NCBI GenBank assembly: GCA_004764695.1
Contig: SMSO01000035.1
Span: 4,593,040-4,657,039, forward strand
DNA: 64,000 nucleotides
DNA from: Schizochytrium sp. TIO01
Lineage: Eukaryota > Sar > Bigyra > Thraustochytrida > Thraustochytriidae
Direction: 5' to 3'
Both the position numbers and the translations under genes were made by a program. The notes beneath the pieces are model-generated. The model was not told the DNA's origin. It was given only the letters and a program-made list of their open reading frames with translations, and searched no databases. Shown in pieces: positions 1 to 10,209 of the stretch. The first letter of the stretch is position 1. The number at the start of each line of letters is the position of its first letter.

Positions 1-1019
1 AGAACAGAAGGCTTGGAATCTTGAGGTGATGGTGCTTGTTCTCCGATTGATCCTACAAGCTTTAATCATGGCTTGAATCATCGCCCGCTTGATCTTTCGT
101 TCTGGCCACGCAGCCTCTTGCATCCATCTCAACTCTTCGCTTGTTCTAGCGATCTAGATACCGAATAGTTTTTCATTTTGATCAAGATGAAAAGGGTTAA
201 GAATCATCGCTTTTCTGAGAACGGTGCTCGGTGTGCCTACATACCAGACAAGACGTATTCAGGTCGGGACCCATGAGTTGCTAGCATATGGAGGAAGCTG
301 GTTAGAGCGTCTGGGTTGTGTGGCTGGGCCGAGGCAGCAACGCGATAGGAAGCTACAGCGATTGTTCTTGAGATGAAGTCAAGTTGGCTTGAGCTTGAAG
401 ACGTGTTGTGCAGAAGGCTCCTCCTTCCTGGACAATCTCTGCAGCAGGTCTGGGAACGCTGACAGTGAGCGTCGCGAGCGTAGTTAATTCTAATTCTCAT
501 CTTATATATTTATTTATTCGCTTGTTTGTTTGTTTGTTTGTTTGTTTGTTTCTGTTGCCGCAGGTAGTTGTATTTCCTATTTATTTGATAGTTTGCCATT
601 CTGATGTGTATTTTTCTTTATAGAATAAGTTTCAAGTTTACTGTATCATTCTCAAACCAAACAGCACTTGGCAGCACTTTAGAAGCCTCGTCTCCAAGTG
701 CTACTTTGCAAGTGAAGAATGGAGAGCTTACAGTGGAGTATAAAGTGCAATTACAGTAGAGTATATTCCAGGCTGAGCGATGGCAAAGAGGTCTTTCTGC
801 GAATGTAGTGTTGCTGTATGCAGACACTAGTAGTGCTGCCTCTAATTGTGTGATTATTGAGATTACATGAGTGAATGAATGAGTGATCCAAGCAGATTGA
901 GAGTTTGACGCAGCAGAGCCCAATTGGCCCAGAAGCGTCTGCGCCTAGCGCTGTGTTGTGTGTGGCTGCACTCGTGTATAGGTTGTAGTTGTGGTGTATA
1001 CTCACTTTCGTGCCTGACG
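1..1019. other. Non-coding DNA upstream of HIS7
   Basis: I see no supported gene here. There is a short T/G-rich tetranucleotide tract (TTTG)n at about 515-551. The part nearest HIS7 (about 750-1019) presumably carries its promoter and 5' UTR, but I recognise no specific element. Short open frames on both strands have no recognisable similarity. Confidence 0.6.
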
Positions 1020-2864
1020 ATGTCTTCCCCTTCATCTGACAACAAGGTCGTGCATTTGCTCGACTACGGTGCGGGCAATGTCCGCAGCGTTGAGAATGCC
1101 ATCGCTGCTTGCGGCTATGAGGTGAAGACCATCGTGCGCCCCGAGGAGATCCTCGAGGCTGGACGCCTTGTCTTCCCTGGTGTTGGCAGCTTTGGTAACG
1201 CCATGCGCCGTCTCCAAGAGAAGGGCTTTGAAGAGCCCCTCAAGGCCTACCTCGCCGCTGACCGGCCTTTCTTCGGTATCTGCCTCGGTATGCAGACCCT
1301 GTTTGAGGGTTCCGAGGAGGAGCCTGGCTTGCCTGGTCTTGGTGTAATCCCGGGTTTGGTTCGCAACTTTGAGAACGTGGAGGGATTCAAGGCTGAAGGC
1401 AATGAGGGCCTCACCGTGCCCCACATTGGCTGGAACGGCGTGCGATGCCTCAAGCCGTCGCGTTTGTTCGCCAACGTGCCAGGTGGCATGGATGACAAGC
1501 GCGTGTACTTTGTGCACAGCTTTGCCGCAGTCCAGACTGAGGAGAACAAGGACTGGATTCTCTGCACTACGCGTTACGGTGTCGACTTTGTTGCCGCCGT
1601 TCAGAAGGGCAACGTCATGGCCACACAGTTTCACCCTGAGAAGTCTGGCGGACTCGGACTCGAGATCCTCAAGGGTTTCCTCAGTCAAGATACCGATCCA
1701 GAGACCCCCGCTACCAGCGCCGATGCCCCCTGCCTTGGTCTCAGCCGTCGCATTATCGCCTGTCTCGATGTGCGCAAGAACGATGCTGGAGACCTTGTTG
1801 TCACCAAGGGCGACGGCTACGACGTTCGCGAGAAGAAGTCCGACGCTGAGACCACCGAGGAGGGTGAGCAAACAGCAGAGGACGGCGAACCTCCCTCGAA
1901 GAAGGGTAAGGTTCGCAACTTTGGCAAGCCCGCAGAATTGGCCAAGAGGTATTACGAGGACGGAGCTGATGAGGTCACTTTTCTGAACATTACCCAGTTC
2001 AGAGAGGACACCTTGGAGGCAGAGACCATGCACGAGATGCTTCGTGCTGTTTCGCAAAACGTCTTCGTGCCGCTTACCATTGGTGGTGGCATTCGCGACT
2101 ATGGAGACCGCACTGCACTCGAGGTTGCTGCTAAGTACTTCCGCTCTGGTGCCGATAAGGTTTCACTCGGAAGTTATGCCGTGGAGGCCGTCATCGGTCT
2201 TCGCGACGAGCTCAAGGGACAGCCTGATGGATCCACCGCGATTGAGAAGATCTCCAAGGTCTACGGCAACCAGGCAGTCGTTATCTCTGTAGACCCGCGC
2301 CGCATCTACCTCGAGTCTGACGAGGAGGTCGCTGACGCCGAGGCTAAGGGATACAAGGTCTTCGAGGTTGTCGATGATCGCTCAGAGGCAGACAAGCAGG
2401 CTTACCGTCGCTGGCTCAAGACTTCCATCGGAGAGGAGCCCGCTGCAGAGGACAACGACGAGAGCGCTTCCAAGGAGGCTGGCGAGCCGGTCAAATCCAA
2501 GTGCTGGTTCCAGTGCACCGTGGCTGGAGGACGCAAGCGGCGGCCGCTCGATGCCGTGCAGCTTGTGCAGGGCGTGGAGAAGCTCGGTGCCGGTGAGATT
2601 CTCCTCAACTCAATTGACAAGGATGGCAAGAACTCCGGATTCGATATCGCTCTTGTGGATGCCGTGAGGTCTTCCGTGGGAATCCCTGTTATCGCATCTA
2701 GCGGCGCTGGAGCTCCGGAGCACTTCGTGGAGGTCTTCAGCAAGACTAAGGCAGAGGCTGCACTTGCTGCTGGTATCTTCCACCGCGAAGAGGTCGAGAT
2801 TGAGGCCGTGAGGTCCGCCGTCGACAAGGCTGGCATCCCTGTTCGCCACACCATCGCCAAGTAA
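1020..2864 (+). CDS. HIS7: Imidazole glycerol phosphate synthase, fused HisH-HisF (histidine biosynthesis)
   Basis: A bifunctional enzyme of histidine biosynthesis. The N-terminal class I glutaminase releases ammonia, which the C-terminal HisF barrel uses to make imidazole glycerol phosphate and AICAR. The 614-residue protein shows the oxyanion and nucleophile region VFPGVGSFGNAM (51-62) and FFGICLGMQ with Cys88, then FHPEKSG with His205 and Glu207. HisF follows from about residue 242, with RIIACLD (Asp250), PLTIGGGIRD (351-360), SIDKDG (Asp533) and ASSGAGAPEHF (559-569). The single-chain order is that of fungal and plant HIS7. The open frame continues 32 codons upstream, but that end begins at TTG, and the HisH strand starts only after the ATG at 1020. 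Two charged low-complexity insertions (about 272-297 and 434-493) make it longer than yeast HIS7 (about 550 residues). Confidence 0.97.
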   Translation: MSSPSSDNKVVHLLDYGAGNVRSVENAIAACGYEVKTIVRPEEILEAGRLVFPGVGSFGNAMRRLQEKGFEEPLKAYLAADRPFFGICLGMQTLFEGSEEEPGLPGLGVIPGLVRNFENVEGFKAEGNEGLTVPHIGWNGVRCLKPSRLFANVPGGMDDKRVYFVHSFAAVQTEENKDWILCTTRYGVDFVAAVQKGNVMATQFHPEKSGGLGLEILKGFLSQDTDPETPATSADAPCLGLSRRIIACLDVRKNDAGDLVVTKGDGYDVREKKSDAETTEEGEQTAEDGEPPSKKGKVRNFGKPAELAKRYYEDGADEVTFLNITQFREDTLEAETMHEMLRAVSQNVFVPLTIGGGIRDYGDRTALEVAAKYFRSGADKVSLGSYAVEAVIGLRDELKGQPDGSTAIEKISKVYGNQAVVISVDPRRIYLESDEEVADAEAKGYKVFEVVDDRSEADKQAYRRWLKTSIGEEPAAEDNDESASKEAGEPVKSKCWFQCTVAGGRKRRPLDAVQLVQGVEKLGAGEILLNSIDKDGKNSGFDIALVDAVRSSVGIPVIASSGAGAPEHFVEVFSKTKAEAALAAGIFHREEVEIEAVRSAVDKAGIPVRHTIAK

Positions 2865-3419
2865 AATTTGATTCCAATGCACCTTGCCAATCACTACCAC
2901 TACTCTTTCCCTTTCTCCAGTTCATCCTTGTAGTCTGCTCGCTTTAAGCAACATCAACTCAGTTCGACCTGCGTATGGTTGCGCTGCTGCTCAGCTCGCA
3001 CCCCTATAATATTTGTGTCACAATTTCTGAATCTTTCATGTCTATTCCTACTACATCAGAATGGAGAGCAAACATCCATGCATTCATCCATCTATCCCTC
3101 CTGGGCTTCTTTTACATGTCTGACATGACATCTTTCCATGTATATAAATACCTTCATGAAATGGGGTGTGGGGTCTACTATCCCTTTCTGTTCCTTCCTC
3201 TCTTTTTCTGCACTAATTTCTTATTTCGTTCTTCGCTCGTGGGTTATGAGGTGTCTTTGAAGGTTTCTTTCTTTGCTTGCACTTGGAGTTACTGAGTAAC
3301 GTTGACTGAAAGTTCACCTGATAGCAAGCCTCCTTGTATTGACCGCCCCCCATCTACTTGCCCGCAAAAGATAACACATGGATTTACTTCTCCTTGACAT
3401 CTGGTAGAAGAACAGTTCA

Positions 3420-3643
3420 AGAAAACTCAAACATTAATTAGTTCAACTAGCAATAGCAAAGTATGAACGCGACCTGGCGATTGCACTATTTCGCTTGGCA
3501 TCTTTTCTACTTGCTGATTGACAACATTAGAGAAAATTCAAACATAAATTAGTTCAATTAGCAATCGCAAAAAGTATGAACGCGACCTGGCGATTGCACT
3601 ATTTCTCTTGGTATCTTTTCTACTTGCTGATTGACAACATTAG
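3420..3643. repeat. Tandem duplication, two ~112-bp units
   Basis: Unit 1 is 3420-3530 (111 bp) and unit 2 is 3531-3643 (113 bp). Aligned by eye they differ by about six substitutions and one 2-bp indel, roughly 94% identity. Each unit contains an ATG opening a short frame that starts MNATWRLHYF (3463-3552, 29 residues; 3576-3659, 27 residues). Confidence 0.9.
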
Positions 3644-4723
3644 AACTAGCAATTTGTAGACTTCAATTGCAGCGGTGGTGATGTTTGTAGCTTTGATATA
3701 ACCCTCGATGTTTAGCTTCAAAATGTATGCGAAGCCTAAATTACTTACAAGTTTATATAAACTCATGCTTGCTTCTCTAGATCTTCCTATCCTGATACAT
3801 AGAACTCTTAGATGTAACTCCTATGTTTTTTTAAAAGTTTAATTTAACTTAAGCACCTTTAGAGTTAATAAGTTAAACTCTTTTTCTTTTCTTTTTTAAA
3901 AATTAAATTGAAAACTTGAATAAAAACTCAGGCCAAAACAATTACGCAATACAGTGGTTTTACGAATCGAGCACTCATACTCTAGAGTCTGATCAATTCA
4001 CTTGGGCTAAAGGCTACTCATATTTACCTGCTCATTTACATGAGTTAATGCCCCATCCTATATATATATGTATCTATCTACTTGAGTATAAAGTTTTTGC
4101 CCAAGTATAAGTATAATGTTCAGTAGAAGTGGCCTCTGACTCCTAGGTAAACCGAAGAACGTCTAAACTGCAATTCTAAATCAAAGTATCCATCAATTGA
4201 TACGAAGCAACCTTCAGTAGATACCAACCTTGATACCTATAGGTAATCTACTGTTCTTCTTCAAATTAAGAAAAGAAGAAACCTGCTGACAATCTGACTA
4301 CTTACTACCTATACGCAGCAAGTGGGCTTCTTGGAGTGCCTCGAAAGTACTCTTCGGCAGCCTCAACACAGCCTCTTTGTGTCGCAACCTGTCTGACACG
4401 AAATACAACGCTCTGGAGTGCTTCCCGCAAACCTCTCGCAATCGCCTTGTGTTGGACTCAACCTGCAAAACTTAGCAACCTCCCGACATCCAGTGGCTTC
4501 TTCTACGATGAAGCTTTCCAGGCCCTCTGCTTCCGTGAAATACAAATCACTCGCCGCTGGCAGGTCGCATTCATGAGTTCCCCATCATCATCACCATCAC
4601 CATCATCATCATCCTCAAAACCAGTCACCACAGAACTTGCAATCCCATGGTTCCCAAGTCGCGCCAAATCCGCACATCACTGCATTACATACAACATCAT
4701 CATATCGCAATGGTACCAAGTTC

Positions 4724-4783
4724 CATGTATATGTATGTATGGTATGTATGTATGTATGTATGTATGTATGCATGCATGCATGC
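4724..4783. repeat. (TATG)n/(CATG)n microsatellite
   Basis: A run of TATG tetramers passes into CATGCATGC. It lies inside a 201-codon open frame at 4336-4941, which it explains in part. Confidence 0.9.
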
Positions 4784-4857
4784 TACAATCGTACCCGCTG
4801 TTACGATGTCTCACGCATCCACGCACCTCGCGGCCTTCGCGGTCCAGGCGGTATTCC

Positions 4858-4884
4858 CACGCCACGCCACGCCACGCCACGCCC
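4858..4884. repeat. (CACGC)n pentanucleotide repeat
   Basis: About five tandem CACGC units at the left edge of a GC-rich island. Confidence 0.85.
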
Positions 4885-5204
4885 CGCCCTTCCGCTGCAG
4901 CCTGCCCTCCGCGGCCCTCGCGACGACCTTTGGCGATTTGATTCACTGATTGATCCATCCATCGATCGATCGATTCATCGATCAATCTTCGTGGAATGCG
5001 TTTTCTTCCCTTTTCCCACTTCAGAGCAGGGCCCGCACTTCCTACGGTAAAGCCTACGAGGCACCTTAACACCCCACCCTACCGTTTCCCCTAGCTGTCG
5101 CGCACCCCAGAACGTGTATTAATATGCGAAGTCGTCTCCTCTGCTTTCTCCCCTTCCGCCGCCGCCGCAAACCGTCTGCGCGGGCCTGCCTCGCCGCCGC
5201 CGGA

Positions 5205-5286
5205 GAGCGCCTGCGGTGCGGCCTGCGGCGGCGGCGGTGCGCAGGGGTCCTCCTCCGCGGGCCCGCGGGCCGCACCGCAGGCGCTC
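5205..5286. repeat. GC-rich perfect inverted repeat (19-bp arms)
   Basis: The left arm at 5205-5223 begins GAGCGCCTGCGG. The right arm at 5268-5286 is its exact reverse complement. The 44-nt loop is itself GC-rich and contains the palindrome GCCCGCGGGC. The island has overlapping open frames on both strands but no recognisable protein. Confidence 0.85.
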
Positions 5287-5792
5287 AGGGCTCGCGCGAG
5301 GGCGGCCTGAGGGGCTGGCGGCCTGTCGTCGCGAGCAGCGCATTCTCGCGCAAGCAGGCGCTTTGATGCGCATTCATTGCGATGATGACTCACTCTCTCT
5401 CTCTCCCTCTCTGTCCCTCTGGTAGGCCCTGGCTATCTGTTACGGTAGGAGGCGCGTTGAAAGAGGGCGTTCTGTTCTGCTTTCCCTGTGTAAAGAGGCC
5501 TTTTGAAAGTTGTTTAAGTTTAAAAAGAAGTTTAAAAAGAAGTTGGGAAAAGAAAAGGGAAAAGGAAAAAGCACAACAATTTTTTAAAAATAAAAATGAT
5601 TGATTTAATTGAAGCTTTCTCTGGGGGTGCTAGGGTTTGGGGTAGGAGGGTGGTAGGAGGGTCTGCAGATAAAAAGCGGTGTTAATTTGAATTTAAAATT
5701 GAGTTTTGAAATTGAGTTTTGAATTTAAGTTTAGTAAAGAACGTTTGAAAAGAAAATGAAGAGAGAGAAAGAAAGAAAGAGAACTGAAGAGG

Positions 5793-5969
5793 CATTCATT
5801 CATTCATTCATTAATTCATTCATTCATTCATTCATTCATTCATTCATTCATTCATTCATTCATTAATTTATTCATTCATTCATTCATTCATTCATTCATT
5901 CATTCATTCATTCATTCATTCATTCATTCATTTATTCATTCATTCATTCATTCATTCATTCATTCATTC
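5793..5969. repeat. (CATT)n microsatellite, ~177 bp
   Basis: About 44 near-perfect CATT/ATTC tetramers, with a few TTAATT and TTTATT interruptions, preceded by a (GAAA)n tract at about 5766-5780. It is the longest microsatellite in the window. The same motif recurs at 22.57, 23.5, 24.5 and 32.8 kb. Confidence 0.95.
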
Positions 5970-6613
5970 CCAATTGAGTTGGTGCGCATTGGTCCTCGCG
6001 ATCGCGACTGCGCCAGCTTGCGCATCGAGGCCAGCAGGACTCGCGTGAGGCCGGGCCAGGGGCGAGAGGCGCAATGTCAGAGCAGCGGTCGCGGTGGCGG
6101 CTTCTGCGCGGCCGGGGCCACGAGCGACGCTGGCGCCGCTCGGAGCGCAAGTTCTGAGAGACGAATGCGCCAGCGAGGTGGGACTCCCAGGGGTACCGAT
6201 AACTGGGACCGTTATCAAAAGGCCAACAAAGGCAAACTAAACTTGTGAAGGAGAGGAAAGAGAAGTTGCAGTCGCCCTCTGGAGCGAACCATGAGGGCGA
6301 GGACCTATATCTCGAGTGAAGAGCCTTTCCGTGCGGGTGTGTATGCGTTTGTTGGTTGGTTGGTTGGTTGGATGGTTAGTTTGTTTGCTTCCCTACGTTG
6401 TTTTCTAAATCGCAATGCCAAAATCGACGCCTTCCATTCGAAGGCAGGCGCTAGCAGTGGTTAGGGGTCTCCTAGTGTTTTTTTCCAAGAGGAAATGTAT
6501 GTGCATTCAGAGTGTGTTTTGTTTGTTTTACGCACTGTTTTAGTTAAAGTGAAAATTGATGGATGAATTAATTAATTAATTAATTAATTAATTAATTCTA
6601 TGCGGTTTAGTTC

Positions 6614-6937
6614 ATGTCGAAACGAGCAAAGTTGAAGCCAACTGTTGATGAGCTCCTGAAAACCCGTCAAGACACGCCTCTTCGAGTGGAAAACCGCGGC
6701 GGAGCTGCAGGTGGGCGAGCATATGCTCACGCAAGCTCCAGAGCTCTGGACAAGATCCTCGAAACGACGGCAGGTCCTGAGGGTCTGTCTTTCTTTGCAG
6801 GCTTGAACTCGCGCAATCTTGGCCGTTCTCAATGGACCCTTCTTTATCTAGCGCCGGCGTTCTGTTCTAAGACCTCGCCGGAAGAAAGAACGGCCGACGA
6901 CTTTCATTTCTTTTATTGTTCCGCTTTGGACGACTAG
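6614..6937 (+). CDS. Weak candidate small hypothetical gene
   Basis: An ATG at 6614 opens a 107-residue frame that I do not recognise. Within it, 6711-6800 has the form of a GT-AG intron: donor context CAG then GTGGGC, acceptor TTTCTTTGCAG. At 90 bp it is a multiple of three, so both spliced and unspliced forms stay in frame. The protein is basic at the start (MSKRAKLKP) and shows no domain, signal peptide or membrane segment. It could equally be chance open sequence in a GC-rich island. Confidence 0.2.
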   Translation: MSKRAKLKPTVDELLKTRQDTPLRVENRGGAAGGRAYAHASSRALDKILETTAGPEGLSFFAGLNSRNLGRSQWTLLYLAPAFCSKTSPEERTADDFHFFYCSALDD

Positions 6938-8153
6938 GAGGGCATAGATAGTTGTAGCGCTTTCTTTTCTTTTCCTTTCTTTTCCTTTCTTTCCTTACTC
7001 GACTTTCATAAGAATAAAGAAAGAGAATCGAAGGAGAACGTGTTTAAGTCTGAAGCAGAGCGATGTAATAGGTAACTACAACTTACTTAGCAGTAGGAGT
7101 TACATTGCGTTTGGTTAGGAAAGGAAAAGAAAGATTTGTGACTAAAAAGAACGGCATAGCATGAAAAGAGTCTGCAAAAAGAAGAACAGAGTAAGAAAGT
7201 TAAAAATAAAAGGTTTTTGAAGATCACATCGTCAATCGAATTTCAATTTTCAAATCAAACTTGCATGAGCAAGAACCGTGGAGACATTGACGATAACCGC
7301 GGCGCCGATCAGAAGGCTTGGGGACAGACGAGAGAATCCTGCAGGGTCGTGGAGAAAGGCACCGAGAAGACCTGTCGCACTTACAGCCTTCCAGCGTCTG
7401 CTGTCAGGGCTCTCGCAGCATCGGAGCCAAGCCGCGTCTGGATGGCGTCAACAGCGCGTGCTTGCTCATCATCAACATCAGCGGCATAGAATACGACTCC
7501 GTCAAGGAGTTTAGTTGAAATACAAAGCTATTTGCATTTGGGAGGCGGCTCTGCGCCGAAAATCACTTCAGAACGCCTTAGCGAAAGTACGCGGGATCAA
7601 GCTTGAGCTCCGCCTTGGCTTGGCTTTCTTTGGCTCCTTCAATTCTTGTCTTTTGGTTACTCTTTGTTTTGTTTGTTTTGTTTGTTTGTTTGTTTGTTTT
7701 AAAATTGTTTTCGCTGTTCTGTTTCTTTTGGACTGAGTTGAAAACCTCGCTGCAGACCCCCTTTGACTTCGACTTCGTTTCCGTCTTCAGCTTCGTTTCT
7801 GTTCACTCTGCGCCGACAGGGCCGGGACCAGCAGCTGCCAGCAAGGACCTCGGGCTTGCAAGAGTTTTGACGCAGCGTGCAACAAGAGTCTACAGCGAGT
7901 ACTCTCGTTCAAAGCGTGAAAGACGGTTCGAGGGTCACTAAACACAAACAGGTCTTCTTTTCACTGCTTTTCGTTGCGCGCTTTGCTTTACTTTGGTTAA
8001 CGCAGTTCCCCTGAGTTTGGAGGGCGGGCCACGCAGCCAAGTCGACGTTGATTCTACGCATTGCGTGCTGGGGCGTGGAGTAGATAACTGAGAAGAAGAT
8101 AAGTGACCGCGTGAATTGTGAACATCAACATCATCAAATTTGCAGAGGCATCG

Positions 8154-8972
8154 ATGCGGGGGGTAACTCGCAGCGATGAGGGATTTGCGGGCGGCATGTT
8201 GGTTGGAGGTCGTGGAGATGTAGCAATGCTGGGGATGCGATCCGAACGGAAAAGGTCGCGCTCAACCTCGGGACTGCTCAAGGAGGCCGACGGAAGCAAC
8301 ACAGTGCTTGGCACTCGTGACGCTTTCAGCACCGGCGCTGGTGTGCTGATTGGGCTCTCGCTATTTGCAAGAAACCACTCGGACTTTCTAGCAGGATCCA
8401 CAGTACTCCTGCTCCTGCTCAGAGCACTATCCACACCGGAGGTGCTAGATATGGAAACACAATTCTCAAATTACAGACTCTACGTACCAAGGTCATTCAT
8501 CCGTTTCGTGCACCTGGCCTGTGTTTGGCCTCTTCTGTGGACTGGTATGTGGATGATTGCGAGCTCATCGCGCTGGGCCTTTATGCTTACTATGTTTTAC
8601 GTGGTTTTTTATGTGTTAGCAGAACGCTCCATTGTGGGACTCACATCAGCAGCACTTGTAGCGGGTGTGTACGCCAGCTCACTAGTGGTCATTAAGCAAA
8701 TTGACAACCCATTCGAGACTGGTGCATGGATACATGTGGCACTATGGGCTTTGCAGTTTGTGGTCGAGGTCAGTGTCGAAGGCTGGGTCAACACCTTTCA
8801 TGTTCTTAATCTCATGCGTCGGCATCTTTTACAAATTATCCTGATGACACCACTTTTCACTACCATTGAAATCTTCCTTGCATTAGGCTTTAGGAAAGAT
8901 TTCGCCCGCAAGGTGCGCGCAAATGTGACCGGCATGCGACGCGAGCTCAAGTCTGAAATGCATGAGGATTAA
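8154..8972 (+). CDS. Multi-pass membrane protein, Mpo1/YGL010w-like (DUF962)
   Basis: A 272-residue protein with a basic, polar N-terminus of about 55 residues and then about six hydrophobic segments (roughly 62-92, 117-136, 142-157, 162-180, 190-208 and 226-245). The C-terminal half has the spacing of the Mpo1/DUF962 family, ER membrane dioxygenases of fatty-acid alpha-oxidation: WIHVALWALQF (192-202), then EGW, HLLQI, and PLFTTIEIFLALGF (233-246). The family's GH after QF is replaced by VVEV, so an iron-binding His appears absent; His120 and His194 remain. The longest frame begins at GTG (8118); I use the first ATG. The family call rests on pattern only, and an unrelated multi-pass protein is possible. 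Confidence 0.5.
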   Translation: MRGVTRSDEGFAGGMLVGGRGDVAMLGMRSERKRSRSTSGLLKEADGSNTVLGTRDAFSTGAGVLIGLSLFARNHSDFLAGSTVLLLLLRALSTPEVLDMETQFSNYRLYVPRSFIRFVHLACVWPLLWTGMWMIASSSRWAFMLTMFYVVFYVLAERSIVGLTSAALVAGVYASSLVVIKQIDNPFETGAWIHVALWALQFVVEVSVEGWVNTFHVLNLMRRHLLQIILMTPLFTTIEIFLALGFRKDFARKVRANVTGMRRELKSEMHED

Positions 8973-10209
8973 GAGTAGCTAGCCTTGTTCGATTGGCTGC
9001 TACTTGTTTAGTTAGGTAGCTGCCAGAGCACATGTATACACATATATACACACATACACACGCAAGGAGGTCCCATTTCACAGGTACCAAAAGCATTGCT
9101 ATTTCTTTTGCTCCTTTTTCTCATGTGTGGTAGCTAGCTCAAGGACACCCAACGTCCCTAACGCAATTCGACCCCCTTTTTCCATAGGCCCATGTACACT
9201 TTTGTTTGAGGAGAATTCTTTGCGCAGTATGCCCAATGCACCCTCCTGATTCCCTCTGGTAAATCAAATGTGCAGATCGTAAACGGCACTATTTCCATAT
9301 AAACTTTAGATGGGCTACCTTCTTTGCCCGTGCAAGGTTCCAAACTCATCGGAACAACATTACCCACGCTGACTCACATGTCACTACACTTTGTACAATC
9401 ATCTTTTATTCTCTTGCATAAATTCCATGGCTGACGAAAAACCTGTGACATTTTTCAAACGTCCTTTTCGACTGGCTGCTTAAATTATTTTAACAAAAAA
9501 AAGAAAATGTAGCTCACTGTTCATATCAAGACACTTTATATACATTCTTCTAACACCCTACGACTATAAACAAAGCTTCATCGATGCGAGGAACAAAATC
9601 TCCATCCTCAAACTTGTCGAGACTGTATTCTCCACCGTGTAAGTGACCGACCTGTGATTTGAGAATACTAAAGTGTAGCGCGCACAAAACCATCCGTAGC
9701 AGCCATTATTAATTTCATCTTAACTGGGTACTACTGCGCATAAAGCGTAAGGGGGTCCGATGGTCCAAAATCGATAGCGAGCGTCTCAGTATCGTCACTG
9801 TTGTCTTAACAATCAATGGCACGATCTGGAGCTGTAGTAAGGTGACATACAGTGAATAGATAAAATGTCAGCGGCGGGGGAGGGGGGGAGGGGTTACTGT
9901 TAAAACTCTTGCAAGGCATGCTTGTCCATAGCTCATAAATGTCAGCTTATCATAAATACATTAAGTCTTAGTTTCTTCTTATGGAAAGGGATCGTAAGTA
10001 TCACACAAGTTCTCAGGTTTGTGACGGATTTCAGGTAATTAAATAGCCTTGACATGCGCAAAATAAAACATGTCTGCTTCGAACACTTCACATCAACAGA
10101 ACGATCCGTGCATAAAGAGAAAGATATCCAAGTCATACAAAAATAGTGTCAAAGGCAAGGCCACTAGGAGAGAAGTACTTTGATTTGAAATAGCTTTGAA
10201 ATAGCCATA
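8973..10209. other. Intergenic region between convergent genes
   Basis: This holds the 3' flanks of the Mpo1-like gene (+) and the acyl-CoA-binding gene (-). A short CA/TA tract lies near 9032-9062. A G-rich run at 9876-9893 (G5, G7 and G4 separated by single A) could form a G-quadruplex. I see no gene. Confidence 0.6.

Larger units (their letters stand above)
2865..8153. other. 5.3 kb without a convincing gene; repeats
   Basis: AT-rich stretches alternate with GC-rich islands (about 4.8-5.35, 5.98-6.2, 6.6-6.9 and 7.26-7.6 kb). It holds the 112-bp tandem duplication at 3420-3643, several microsatellites, a GC-rich inverted repeat at 5205-5286 and one weak small-gene candidate at 6614-6937. 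Open frames in the GC-rich islands occur on both strands at once and match no family I know, so they are not annotated as genes. Confidence 0.6.

Noticed and set aside
924-1019. N-terminal extension of HIS7 in the longest open frame
   Set aside because: It begins at TTG, is hydrophobic and Cys-rich without resemblance to the HisH start, and the ATG at 1020 gives the normal N-terminus.
1032-2057. 341-codon open frame antisense to HIS7
   Set aside because: It is a shadow of the HIS7 codons on the opposite strand, with no family resemblance. The same applies to long antisense frames over the presequence protease (38311-39138) and others.
4336-4941. 201-codon plus-strand frame
   Set aside because: Much of it is made by ATC/CAT and TATG microsatellites and a CACGC repeat; it starts without ATG and shows no domain.
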